From assembly GCF_000003605.2 (NCBI RefSeq), contig NW_003121911.1, positions 676,451-721,308 on the forward strand: a DNA stretch of 44,858 bases, read 5' to 3'. Shown piece after piece: positions 24,441 to 37,200 of the stretch. The notes under the pieces are model-generated. The model worked only from the letters and a program-made list of their open reading frames with translations, did no database searches and had not been told where the DNA came from. Made by a program: the position numbers and the translations under genes. The DNA comes from Saccoglossus kowalevskii (lineage: Eukaryota; Hemichordata; Enteropneusta; Harrimaniidae). How positions within the stretch are numbered: position 1 is the stretch's first letter; each line of letters opens with the position of its first letter.

Positions 24441-27400
24441 CAAGTCGGGACCACTCAATATAGAACCAACACAGAAAACATACCACAAGTGTTAATATCA
24501 TTATGTCTGGACCGTGTTTGTTCCCTGGTCTTATGCATTGTAGCCCTGTTTAGTGGTATACCTCTAGTCACTACAGTAGCCTGAACACTGCATCTAATAG
24601 TCCCATAAAAGAATTCAATTATGGAATGGATGGTACTTAACTGGCTCAAGAAGTGCTTGGAAATAGCCTTATACAGAAGGTTAATGCATGTCAAGCGCTA
24701 GAGCTAAGCAGATTGGACATTTTCTGTGTTATTGGTATGTTTTTCATTGTTATTTTTTTAACTGCTATGACGCCGACTGATAATATTATTAATGGAAACA
24801 TGGCAGGTGGCAGTTCAAGGTGGTATTGTCCTTTTTTTTTGATAAATATGATTATAATTAGGTCAAACCATCGATTATTCCTATTAACACAGTAAATTGT
24901 TTTTGGTAGTACGACATCATTATTTTCGATCAACTCTATTTATTTAAGCACATTTGTGGAGTGGCTTTATGAAAGAAACCTTTCGTCTGAGTTTCTTACC
25001 GTGACATGGGGGAAATTGGATACCCCACAGACACTTCAATTTCCCTTTTGTAAAAATATCTATCAGAAAACAAACGCGTATCACAAAGAGCCTGACGCCA
25101 GTCCTAATTGCTTGCTCCGAAGCCACGTATATCGTGACGTGTGGACGTGAACGGGTCGATTCCAGCGATGACGCGTGCAACTGTGAACGTCACTGCCCCC
25201 GTAAGGTAATAATTAATTGAGACAACAAATACTTGTCTCATATTAAACATTTTAGCTAACCTCTTACTTTGTTTGCAGCTTTCGGCAAAGTTTCACGGTT
25301 CGGGGGGTATTTCTGACAGACAATATTTTGGCGTTTTTTTTTCCTAATGTAGAGTCCAAGTTCACGATAATAACTTGCCTCAGCATCGTCCCAGTAATAT
25401 TACACTGAGTCAGTTGCATTTACTGAAAACATATGTGTAATTTTGTTTTTGTTTTATTTTAGTTTTTTCCCTGTCGCAACATGACCACCGATGAACTTTT
25501 TTTATCGGTGGTCCGCGACACTGAAAGCGCTAGGAGAACATTACAATGTGTACGTACATACACAGTTTATGATATATCTTAGTTTCCATTAAAAAAGCGT
25601 GGGCTACATATATGTAATGTTTGTAACCCGCGCGACGTAATACTGAAACAAAATGACGCTTGTAAACACACATATGTAAGAAAAAAGAACCCAGACAGAC
25701 TGTCGACGAAATTTCATTTTCCAAAAAATGGTCCTATTATCATACATAATATATGCTACGTTACATGATATATTACCATGTGCTCACTCATTTTGGTACC
25801 GCGGAGGTAAAGTTAGTTCGAGTATTACTTACATTAAACACTTTTACCAGAAGTTGAATAGAAATAACTCCGGTACATTTTATGGACGCATAAAATCAAT
25901 GGAGTACGAGGCAGTACGGTCCGTATGATAATGTTCATTTTTTCCCCAAAACAGCAAAATCAGAATTCATCCATGCAGAAATCGACATAATGAACCTGAA
26001 TCAACAAGTCGTTCAACTACTTTAAAAATATATACAACAATTACAGATCGGGAAGTGCTAGTACAAACTGACTCGCATCCAGAGTCATGTTTTAATGAAA
26101 CTGCTGGTGTTCGTTGTTAGGAGCGATGAATCGAATGTTGACTATTATTGGCTGGAGCAACGAGTTATGTCAATGTGTTTTAAAGAAATCATTATACCGT
26201 ACATTAAAGATTGGGACATATACAACAATGTCACGTGTTTTATGATATCCCAGTAGTCCAACTAGTCCAACAACTGAACTATGCGAAATGATCACGCCAC
26301 ATTTTCAGAAATATCACAATTGTCCAAACACACACTGAAAAAAAATACTTTTTTGTTAAAATTATTACTAGCATATTTGAAACTATTAATGCAACTAAAC
26401 GTATATTGAAACTAAATATTTGCCATGCCTTTCTGCCAAAAATACAAGATTATTGGAACGTGGAAAACATACTTGCACTAATTCAAACGGGGGTATTATT
26501 TATGCAATTTATGTAAATTAAACACGGGAAAACAACACTATTTGCAAATTAATTTGTGAGTGATCGTTTATGTATTACCACATTCATAGTGAAAAAATGT
26601 AATATATCGAAAATGTACAGAAAATATAGTTATCGTAATCCGTCATATCGTGAGCAGCTATTTTTATCCACCTGGACATCCCAGTATCCTAGTTACCTTG
26701 GGCATGCGCATTCGCATTCGCATTTTTCTGAGTTGGAACGCTTATGCGAGAGCGAGATTGTAACGGGATCTTGGTATCATGTCACCGCAGTTGCAAACCC
26801 CAAGTAATGTACCTCTGATATAATACAGTAATCTTTATAAAACATTATGACCACATTGACATTATTATAGGTACAATTTCCATTGTTTGTCAATATTAAT
26901 AATGTGGATTTCTTGTCACGTGATACTCGATTGTGGTTAACGGCGTACCGTCATCGTCTCGTATACATGCCCACAATGCGCTGTATTTCCGGTATATTAA
27001 ATCAAGAATTTAGTGACAGTGCCAAGTCATGGCGACGCGAATAGCTGTAAGTGGTTACAATACGAATAAGCACGAAATCGGATGAGCAAAATTATTTTAT
27101 GACGTATTCGGGCTATCACGTGACACTTAAACCTGAAAATCAACCAATGTTAAGAAATTCAGAAAATCCTAACTCATTAAGAAATGTTCCAAAGCTTTTT
27201 GTTAATTGCGTATTATGATTTTACTACATACGTCTCATTATTGCGGCCAAAAAATTGCGGCCATTTTGTGAACACTGAGAAAATTCAAAAAGGCTATATT
27301 ATACTCATGTCACTTAACACGTGTCTCAAATGTCCGGTGAAATTATTTGCCACAACCAATCATCTGTATCCTCACTGGCACATGGCTAGTCATGTAATTA

Positions 27401-28965
27401 CTTTACCTGAAAGCGAGTTACTGTTAATCTAATAAATTAATTAATGAATTAATCAGTTAAACAGTTGAATAAGTAAAACGTCACACGCTTTGGGTGTTGT
27501 TAATTTGAAGGGCCCCTAAACATAATAACTCTAATTGCTCTAATTGTGTTATTAATAATTAATTGCATACGTCATTGTTGGATTATCAAAGTAAACAATT
27601 AACATATCACTTGTAATAACAATTGCATTAAGTGATGCAGTTTATATTTCAACACGTTCACTTTATTGTTTTGCTATTCTCATAACTATAACTACCGAGA
27701 CACATGAACGAACCGTGCTAAAATAAACTACACCTGCAACATTTCACGACTCATTCTGTGTTACAGTAACTGGTTATCCATAATTATTGAACATACCAAG
27801 AATCTGTCCAATTTGCAATAAATTGTCTTTCTGGTCAATATAGATATGTTGGCTTTGCTTATTTGTTTCTCGGGAAAATGATTGCTATATTAAACGGCGG
27901 CCCTTGGACCGGTATCAGAACGCGTTTGCTGTTTGTTCAGGCTGTCGTAGAGGTATTATGCCATATCACAAATTGACCACGCTGATACAGAGCGAAAAAA
28001 AAAACGTGTATCATTACTGATGGGGTATGTTTGTTATTCTGAATTCTTTCCTGTGTTCTATCCAACAAACAGTGTTTTAATAGTATTTTGGACATTTTTC
28101 TCAAGGTGTAATACTATATAAAACTGAGAATGTTGTTTCGAGTTACCATGAAACTACAGTTCCAATATAGTATATAATAAACAAATACACATTACTGTCC
28201 AATTGATGACAAACTTTCTCAAAAATTATTATCGAGTTATCGAGTTTGTCGTCGTTTAGTGAATTCGTAAGGCGATTTATCTGCGGCTCGGCAGTACTGG
28301 CTTTATACAGTCTGTCACATCCGGGTATATTCCAACTGTCCTCTCTAAGCGCCGTGACAGCTGCAACTTGACGAAGTATTTCGTCATTTGTAATTGTCAT
28401 CCAAGTATGTGTTTCTACTGACTCACCAGACATGAATAGTAAATGCTTTAATCGAACGAATGCATGTGGTGTCTTTATCCGGCAAATTGCTTTGCAGTGG
28501 GCAGTAATCTTCCTCCTCCTGCCTTCAAGTGTTCTTTAATGTTAATTGAAAGAAATCTCGGCGTGATTTAATTGCATTTGTCTAGTAGGTGGTGCATGTA
28601 GACGTACAGTACTCGGCAATAATTGCTGTATATAGGCTACACTAACTGATCATCGATGTCATCTCCAGCGCTGTGATCACTGACTAGCCACGGCATTCGA
28701 TGAAATTAAATTGCAAACTAAGGTTACAAACCGCCGGCATGTGGGAGATTGCCTACCCTGGTGAGACTGTCATAGAAAGCCCTTTTCATTTCATTAAATT
28801 TATTTTGATTGACATTCTTTTCAGATGAGTTATACCTTCTGCAATCCGCGGCGGCGCTCTCTGTGTGTCGAGTCCTGCAATCGTCCCCGATCGCGACAAT
28901 AACGGATATATCATAGCGCTGAAATGTCAAGACCGATATATGTGCGAAAATAGAATGACATATTA
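24441..28965. other. Intergenic DNA, no recognised gene
   Basis: AT-rich with no recognisable protein. It includes an inverted repeat at 25472-25520, a cluster of CACGTG E-boxes at 26232, 26917, 27117 and 27318, a short (CGCATT)n run near 26705, and a minus-strand open frame of 130 codons (28143-28535) described under findings. Confidence 0.35.
25472..25520. repeat. Interrupted inverted repeat (fold-back)
   Basis: The inner arms GACCACCGAT (25483-25492) and ATCGGTGGTC (25504-25513) are perfectly complementary around a T-rich loop. Outer arms TGTCGC (25472-25477) and GCGACA (25515-25520) extend the pairing after a small asymmetric bulge, giving 16 paired positions. It could be a fold-back element remnant or a structured RNA. 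It is too short for a typical animal microRNA precursor. Confidence 0.7.
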
Positions 28966-29339
28966 CATTAAAATACGTTGTCACTCCGTAGTGAGCATGA
29001 AGAACGTCGTTTGCGGCTCGATTGTTCTTTATTTGCCAAATAACGATAGATTGTTCGTTAATCTTAACCAAGTTTAATTCAGCGGTCGTCGCGTATACAC
29101 CAGATTGTGAGTGTACACGCAGAGACTTCAATTTAATTTATAAAACGACAAACATTAAAATGCGTTGTCATGCCGTAGTGCATACGAAGAACGTAATTAC
29201 GGCTCGATCGTGATTTTTTTGGCAAAATAACGAAAGACTGGCCGTTCGTCATAACCAAGTTCAATTCAGCGTTCGACCCGTAAACACCACGTTGTGGGTG
29301 TACACGCAGAGACTGTAATTTAATTAATTTAAGGACAAA
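28966..29339. repeat. Tandem duplication, two 187-bp copies
   Basis: Copy 1 is 28966-29152 and copy 2 is 29153-29339. Both start CATTAAAAT-CGTTGTCA and share GTAGTG, GAAGAACGT, CGGCTCGAT, ATAACGA, AACCAAGTT, ATTCAGCG and the tail TGTACACGCAGAGACT. The offset is a constant 187 bp along the copies. Because 187 is not a multiple of three, the minus-strand frames seen across it (28724-29131 and 29133-29465) are separate. Their translations diverge more than the DNA, which argues against coding. Confidence 0.85.
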
Positions 29340-29910
29340 CAGATGAATAGTTTGTCCATTTTTATTGTTTTGATAGCATTTAGTGTAGCAACTTGTAATG
29401 ACCGAGGTATAAACAATACTATAAAAATACAACATTTGTCCGGTAAGCAAACTACGAGAATCCATTACTTATTCTCACTGGAAATTCATTAAAATGACGT
29501 GCCGATTGTCAGATAATATACCATCCACCGAAGTGCCGGATTGCTATCATTAGAGCATCTCCTAATATATAATTTATACATACTCAGATGCGATTAATAT
29601 AAACAAGGTGTAATTGAAGATGGGCGGGAGACGTCAATACTAATGACAGTTAACACAGCTCGTTCGATGTTTTGAGCACATTATGCCCCACTACGTTATA
29701 GTAATTGTTCTTTCGTCACGGGCAGCAACGTGTTTTTTGTGAGTGAACTTGTAATCCTTGTAAATAGATAATTAAATATAATAGTTGTTATATTCAGTCC
29801 ATTGCTCAATACACCCATCGTTATCATGCCACGGTGGATAAAACCGCACAATAGACTGAGACTGTGAACACACTTTTGTTATTTTCCCGTTGCGTTTACT
29901 GACGATATCT

Positions 29911-30137
29911 CGCTACAGTGGCGGCGACACAGGAGGCGACGAAAAAAATGTTGGGAGGCTTCGCCCCTCCAAAATCAAGCTGAAACCCTTTGTGTCAAGC
30001 AAAAGTTGCCCCTAAAAATGCAGGAAATAGCGTTTCAGAGTCTATATTTCATTTTTTTAAGGGGGAGCATCATGCCCCGGGTTGGTGAGCAGATCTCGCC
30101 CCTGCATGCACAATTTTGTGCCGCCGTCACTGCGCTA
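29911..30137. mobile_element. Short non-autonomous DNA transposon (MITE), 217 bp, with TIRs and TSD
   Basis: The element runs 29916-30132. Its left end is CAGTGGCGGCGACACA and the reverse complement of its right end is CAGTGACGGCGGCACA, 14 of 16 identical. Both ends are flanked by the direct repeat CGCTA (29911-29915 and 30133-30137), a 5-bp target-site duplication. The interior has GC-rich segments with CGCCCCTCC and TGCCCCGGG and no transposase. CAGTG/CACTG termini are seen in hAT-like elements, and hAT lineages with 5-bp duplications have been described, but the superfamily is my inference. It must have been mobilised by a transposase encoded elsewhere. The intact duplication and similar termini suggest it is not very old. 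Confidence 0.85.
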
Positions 30138-33100
30138 TAACATCTCGCGTGGATACAAGTTGTTTCTGTTGACGTGTACATACTAAACCTATAATAATGA
30201 CTCCTGAATTTCAAATTTAGTAAAAAAAAAGTACAAATGTTAGATAAATTGTAAAGATATTTCAAAGCAATTGGAAATGCATGGACATAATTGTTTATTG
30301 GCGTCAACTATTTTGATGGCCTGCATGGCTTTCAACAAAACTCGCAAATCAACATGATCTCCGAGTTCACTGGAAGGTAACATTCCGCCGTGAAATAAAA
30401 CAAATTTAGTTACGATCTCGGGTCAAACCAATAATAGATTGAAATTCATTTTTCATGAAAAAAAAAAACGAATTTTATATGTCAAATCAGGATTTAGTTC
30501 CGTCACATTAGTCAAAATCAACGGCGCCTTGGTGAATACCACAATTTGCATGAATGTACATGTATGTGGTTTTTAAATAGTTGAACATAAAACTCGCCAA
30601 CTGGTTGTTTATTTGAGCTAATATGAATCAAATATTTTATTACGAACCGCAGAATGGAGAAATCGTATAATATCTCACACAAATTGACATTTACAAAGAA
30701 TATCTCAACAATTCAAATTAAATCTTACTTTTAACTGATAACAATGTCAAAACGGTCGCCAAAAATCGTAACAATGTGGTTAAAATTATATAAATTTGTT
30801 GACTTTTGAGATTATGAGAAAATTCTCGAAAACGGGGTCACCGTGGGTGGGATACATCAGTCAGGCCTGCGGGCATTATCGCGGATATGGACCAATTTTT
30901 TAGTAGGTGGATATTAATAACTGAAATGCTAACGTAATGTATTAAATATTGTTTACCTGAAAACTTTTCACTAACATGTGTATACGAATATATAAACAGT
31001 TGCACTAATGACATACTGGCACGGTGAATGTGAATAATAATATTCGTTGTGTCTTTTATTAAACACTCGTCAAATATAATTCATTCAAAGTGGTCGTCAT
31101 GTTTGAAAATATACATATATTCTCTTTCCACTCAAATAAAACAAGTGCGTGATTTTCTTCGCATTTTTTTAATTACTGTTCACTTACCAAATGTGATTGC
31201 TGGGATCTACGATAGTGGAGTCGGGTGGCGATGAAATATGTCATATTAAAGTGACTGACACCAATAGTTAGATTGCCCGCGTGGCGCAAATAAATGGTTA
31301 CGTCAATACTTCGTGTTACTTTGCTATAAATCATACAACTGTCATCTTACTCACATATATTAAACGGAATGTGGTAATGGCGGTATGTTTCGTGGTTATA
31401 CCCAGATGGTAAAAAGTATTAGTTAGATTCGGCAAACGTACGAGTTATAAAGCTTTATGCCATGGCGGTGTGTACATCAACACTTTAAACTTGATTTCCA
31501 ATATTTGTTTTCGCTCAATTTTGCGCGTGAAAAAAAAATAGTACACTCTTGTGTAAAAATCGTTCCCCAAAGTTCAAGAGCGCGCGAGCTGCAAATGTAC
31601 GATCGGTGGCACGATGTCGTTAGAGCCCGAATAAATAATGCCCGTTTCTGTACAATATTATTACTCAGCACAAAAGACGAAAACCTTTTTCGTTGCTTAA
31701 TAGGCGGCTAAATGAACTGTAAAAGTAACATAATAAAATCGACAATAGGAGATGTTGTAACCGACTCGCCGAGTTTGAAAACAACTGGCGCAGGAAAGTG
31801 TATTCGCATGTAGTCAGCACGAACGGGGGAAATTGCGCCTTCCTCCGCGTTTCCTGACCTCCGCGTTATGTCGGTATTAGCTGTTTCCTCCATTTCATTT
31901 GGAAATTTGACATCCACATGAGGCTTGTCACTTTCCTAATGTTCATTTCCAGCGTGGATGTCATGTGACATTGTGATTATATTCTAAATACACATGCAGA
32001 ACGGCTGAACTCTTTATTTTTGGGGGGAATAAATCAGGGTCTACCTTGACATGACGACTTTTGAGGCTAGTCTGTCTATGGTGCTGCTCTTATAGGAATT
32101 TGGTATGTAAATAAATATGTATTGTGACATCGCTATCTGTGAAGTAAATACTAATGACTTAATCACGCGAAAATAGCTACATATATGACTACATTCAGGT
32201 TGTCATGGTTATATACTTCGGCGTGAAATTGAGGATGTGCTAACGTAATCAACTCGGTGCGGTGTTTAATAGATACATTGCGTCTTTGAATAGTATTGTC
32301 TGTTTAACGCATCTCTCGTTTACAACAACAAGCAAGATATTCGTTCACTTTGGCGTCTGCAATATTTTAACAGGCAGTTTATACATCGCAAGTTTTAATA
32401 TAACGTAAAAAACAAAACAAGAAGTTATTAACGACCACGCGACGCAGGCAAGGATGCAACATGGCGGCAAGACATTAAGATGATCGTACAATAGATAATG
32501 ATCAACAAGTTTTAAATTATTGATGTTTGTGTTGTCCTGCTGCAGTTGTTGTTGTTGTAATTGTTGTCGTTGATGTTATTATTGTTGCAGCTGAAATTCG
32601 CCACTGCTGTCTAGGCTTGATATTTATGTTTATGTTGTTTGTTAGTCCCCTCCCTTTTGACTCACCTGTTGACAATATCAGTCTTAAAATATATTCAACA
32701 GTCGCATATGTGTTTTTCTCTCCGTGTGTCTCGCTTGTATGTTGTTCGAGAGCTCTGCAGTCCGTACACCGATAACGCCTGGCGTCAGACAGGATATCTC
32801 AACATGAAATGTAACAAGTTACTTTTAGAGTGGTTGTTGTTTTCGTGTCAGCTTCAATCGTGGCTCATATTTCCAATTTGCCACGTGGTCATGACAGAAC
32901 AATGCACTTAAACAATTCAATGACGGGTATTCAACCGATAACTATACCCGTGCATGCATTTAACCGAACTTTACCTCAACTTGGCCTCTAACCACTATGC
33001 CATATAATTATAGTGCAAAAAAATGCACTTCTGTTTTTAGTTATTTTTTTCAGATATTGAAATAAAAATCACTACATATTGTTGAAAATCAACTAGCTTT

Positions 33101-34203
33101 GCAGCTTCATTTTACCATGTTCTTAATTATCTTTGTTGATTGTTCGTTGCATCTTAACTCGTCATTCATTCTGGCGCATATATAATGACGGAAAATTACG
33201 TAAATAAGTTTGTATGACGGTGTTTTTTTTCTTCTTCTTCAACCTAGATATATAGTTCACCTTTAGTACTAGTGTGCGTTATACTCCTGTTCAATCTGTT
33301 GGCGACAATGTTTATAAAATGTGTACACGGAAAACATGAACCATGTTAAATGTTTGTAAAAAACATAGATCCCGTTGTGAGTGTAGAAAGAGTGAATGTG
33401 AGAACCAAGCAAATCAGCATTAAAGAGTAGATTTAAAAAAATACCCGAATAAGTCTTACAATGACCAACAATTGTCCACTAGTTTGCTGATATCAATGTT
33501 AACTATTATAAATACATATTTTGTTTTTGTCTAATATTCCTCTGGTCTCGAGCTTTAATAATTTACATAAATGTATTACATGTTATCATTGGGTGATTGC
33601 TTACTGAATTGGGGTTTAAACAACGATTTTCGGTGCAGAACATCAATAACCCGATAATAGCAGGGTAGACCGCAAATACACTTGTTTGACAAAATATAGT
33701 GAAACCAGAAACAAACTACAAGTATTTCGGAATAAAATGTAATGCAGTATTAAATACACCAAGAGGTTTAACGTACTAGTATGTGAGTGTCAATGGGCAT
33801 TATTTTTTACTGTAAACTACTAGTATAAATCTCAAATGTAAACATTTTTTTTTTACACATATCGTTGTTTCTGTACTTTAAAAAGGAACTGTAAATTTGA
33901 CTACACCGACCGGTGATCACGTGAAATTATTTAAAAAGCTGTACACGTGAAAGCGGCAAGAACAAATATGATAAGGAAATATTCACTTCCGTGTTTTCTT
34001 TCCATGTCCTAGGTTCGATTGGCTTCCCAGCTCACATTTTTTTCAGCTTAATTGTACTTCGGCCGAGCCATGATAAAATGTAAAATACTCTACAATGTAC
34101 CTAGAAATACACTTGCGTCTTCTCCTTAAAGCACTTCGGCTAAAATAATACATGATCCGCGAGTGTTTAATTATTCTGCGCATTTAAACGTAAATTTTCA
34201 TCC
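30138..34203. other. Intergenic DNA, no recognised gene
   Basis: No supported exon. A patch of more balanced composition at about 31440-31940 is open on both strands (plus 31457-31711 with ATG; minus 31708-31917) without a recognised family. A short TTG-rich run lies near 32543-32590. CACGTG sites lie at 32882, 33918 and 33944. Confidence 0.35.
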
Positions 34204-34228
34204 GAGTTTATCTGCTGTAGATAAACTC
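34204..34228. repeat. Perfect inverted repeat, 10-bp stem, 5-nt loop
   Basis: GAGTTTATCT (34204-34213) and AGATAAACTC (34219-34228) are exact reverse complements around GCTGT. No associated gene. Confidence 0.7.
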
Positions 34229-37200
34229 TAAAATTCCCTTGGTGGTCAACTAAAACCTACATTTATACATAACTTGTAACTATGACATCTTGTGACGTAA
34301 GAAAACTTGTTTTGCATAAAGGACCCACACGTATTATTTATTTTAACTACTATAACCGCATACCTTTAGGATTAGAGTGGCCATTTCTCCTGTTTCTCAT
34401 CAATCGCCTGGGACACTGACCCCCCTCTATTACGCACTCTGCCAGCTAAAGAGACTGAAGTGTGTATTTATTTGTCTTTTTCGGTCGTAATGATGTTCTG
34501 TAATATATCGAACGTACTATTTTCGCAACGTCTTTCATTGCTTCCACACAGGGTCCCATTCGTAGTTATTAATAGCGCTACCAATAAACATGTGGTTTAT
34601 ATCTCAGATGATTTTTTTTGTAATTTTTGACATGGATGCAGTTGTGTGCAATGAAACGTCATAGAATATAAGGTTCTCTGGATAATACCCGGATGTAAGA
34701 TTTTAGTAAAATATTTCCTGCAACAAGACATACATCAAGCTTTTAAGCGCACCTTGCATAACTTCAATACTATGTTTTGAAACCAAAAAAAAATCACCGT
34801 TGTTATTGGGCAGGAAAACAATTTGCCAATTGTCGTGAAAAGTCAGTTACATCTAGGATCAGCCAAAGCGTAGAATATATTGTCTGATCGGGAAAATGTA
34901 CCACGCAAAAAAACTTCCCGAATTAGTTTAAGTCTCTTAATATGCATTCGCAACATAGTTTGAACTAAAATCAAAGCATTGTAGCATTCTCGTGGTATAC
35001 AGCAATTCTGACTCTGGTCAAAGAACCCTTTCGATCAGTATTCAGCCATGGTTGTTTTCCTCAACGGAGAATTAAGATATTTTCTCATTATTATGGACCC
35101 AGTCGCCTTAGGTCTCAATCTCACCGGCAGCTCTAAACAAAGGTTGGATTATGTTGCCATCTTTCCTACAAACTCGCCGAGTGAAAGTTGTTTTTGAAAG
35201 AGTAGCCCTGATTGAGTGTATCACATAAAACAAATATTTGGACAGTGTTAGACACAACACTGGGAGAAAATTCGCTTGGATTCTGCGGTGAAAATGCCCG
35301 CCTTCTCCGCTAAAAGCATTGACTGTTCTCCACCGGGACTGAGCTGATCTTAAAGCCACGGAATTAATAACTAATATACATGTAATGTCCGACACGAAGT
35401 TGATTACTCTATTCGACCACACAGATTGACATATGAACAGTTGTCAATCACAAATAGCAACGGCATTTTATTGCCTTCTCCATAAACTCACACTAGAATG
35501 AACCGAACTCTTTACGTTTCAAAGTGGTTTTCAGATTTTTTTTTGAGAAGCTTCGCGTTACATTCATCGCTTATAAACTGGCGAAGAGCGATTTGGGTTA
35601 CCAAAATGAATACGACCACAGCCTGCACAGTCTCGAAATCAAAATCACTTGTATCTGAATGAATTTTTAATTTGAGCCCGCAAACTCACACGGTGAATTT
35701 GCCATCAGTTCATCATGTTAAGGATCACACACATCGTGTTTAATATATATATATATATATATATCGACTTAAGTCAAACTAGTAGGGAAATATATCCGGT
35801 GTATCTATTGATAGCGGTATTCACATTAATTCGTCTTAAGCTCCAATGAGCAAGAAACAGAAATAAAATGTGTAATTGCCACAATGCTAATAAAATGCAA
35901 ATATATCGAACGTCAATATCACAAATTATAATTTCCCAAACAATCAAGAAATATCCCATCGAAGTTAAGGATAATTCTTCATCCGTATAATTAAAAACAA
36001 AATATGTTTTGTTTTCTTCGTTACCAATCCTCCCTTATTCCATCCACGTGTGTATTTTATTGGAAGGATCGGTACTTGACTTACATATTACTATTACAGC
36101 GCTCTAACTAATTTTTCCACTTGGCGAGCACTTTTTCTCAACAACTTCAACTTAAAAGTCTCGTCATCGCATCAAGTATGTCATATCATTCTGGCATTCC
36201 CTCCGCCAGCGGTTACCATACAAATGTTTTTAACTCGGTTGAGTGGTCTGCTTTCCCTTCTTCACGTTTAGTCACTTCATTCAACAATCTGTTTTATTTC
36301 ACATGAAAAGTTAGCTAGATTCGGATTCCCAAATATTGATTTATAAATATATTGGTTTTGTTTACAACGCGCTATCGTCATGGCGATGGAAATTTTGTAA
36401 AATAAAAAAAAAATGGAAATGAAACATATGAAATCGATTACTCTAATATTGATGATGATTATAGTTGTTACTTATGTTTTGTCAAGTTGATATTAACCGA
36501 AACACCAGTGACCAACACCCAGACCATCGCTTATGTACCTGGTTATGATCAAACACGAAATGTTAAACAAAATTGCCTTCAATGAGTTATTACATGTAAG
36601 ATTTCATATGACAACGTTGATGTTGTACTGAGAAAGTGTCTTGTGGGGAGACATTGTCATAGCAACCGATTTCTATAATATTTCGGCTGAACCATATTTA
36701 GCAAAGGTACATGCTTAACAGAATCAACCCACATGTAATTTTTTTTTGTAATATTCTTTTAGGATATATTTTCATTGAACGAAATTCTTCTCAATTAGTA
36801 CCTCACTCTGATTTTCTTCACCTCCACACTACCCGCGGTTGGCTATCATTTCACACAGTTAGCAAAATACGGTATTATATCGAGACAGACACGTGCATGG
36901 GGATCATTTCTGTTACGAACTTGTCTTCCACGCTGTGCATATCTACATGGGAGTCTAAACACCAAGAATTTGTGATGTTTTCAAGGCCTTGTTAGATTCC
37001 GGCTTATATTTAAACTATACGGTAACAAATACAGTGTCCTGGTCGCCTATCGACTGCCTCTTAAGTGCAGGCTGGTATTTTGCAAGATGTGATTACGTCC
37101 ACATGGCGCCGATGGGTTGCCCTGAAAAGATGCAGATCGGGGGGACCAATGGCAGAGCTAAAGTGCTTTCAAATTACTCCCACCATGCAAACAAACTGAT

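Noticed and set aside
29171-29280. Possible pol III A-box and B-box pair inside the 187-bp repeat, suggesting a SINE
   Set aside because: The A-like and B-like motifs are about 80-90 bp apart, too far for a tRNA-derived promoter, and they are not preserved in the other copy.
28724-29465. Two minus-strand frames with similar protein segments, suggesting a repeated domain
   Set aside because: The similarity comes from the 187-bp DNA duplication. Protein identity is lower than DNA identity, as expected of non-coding sequence, and the frames are out of phase with each other.
31708-31941. Minus-strand frame with protein-like composition ending in a hydrophobic stretch
   Set aside because: No ATG at the start, a weak acceptor, an equally open frame on the opposite strand nearby and no recognised family.
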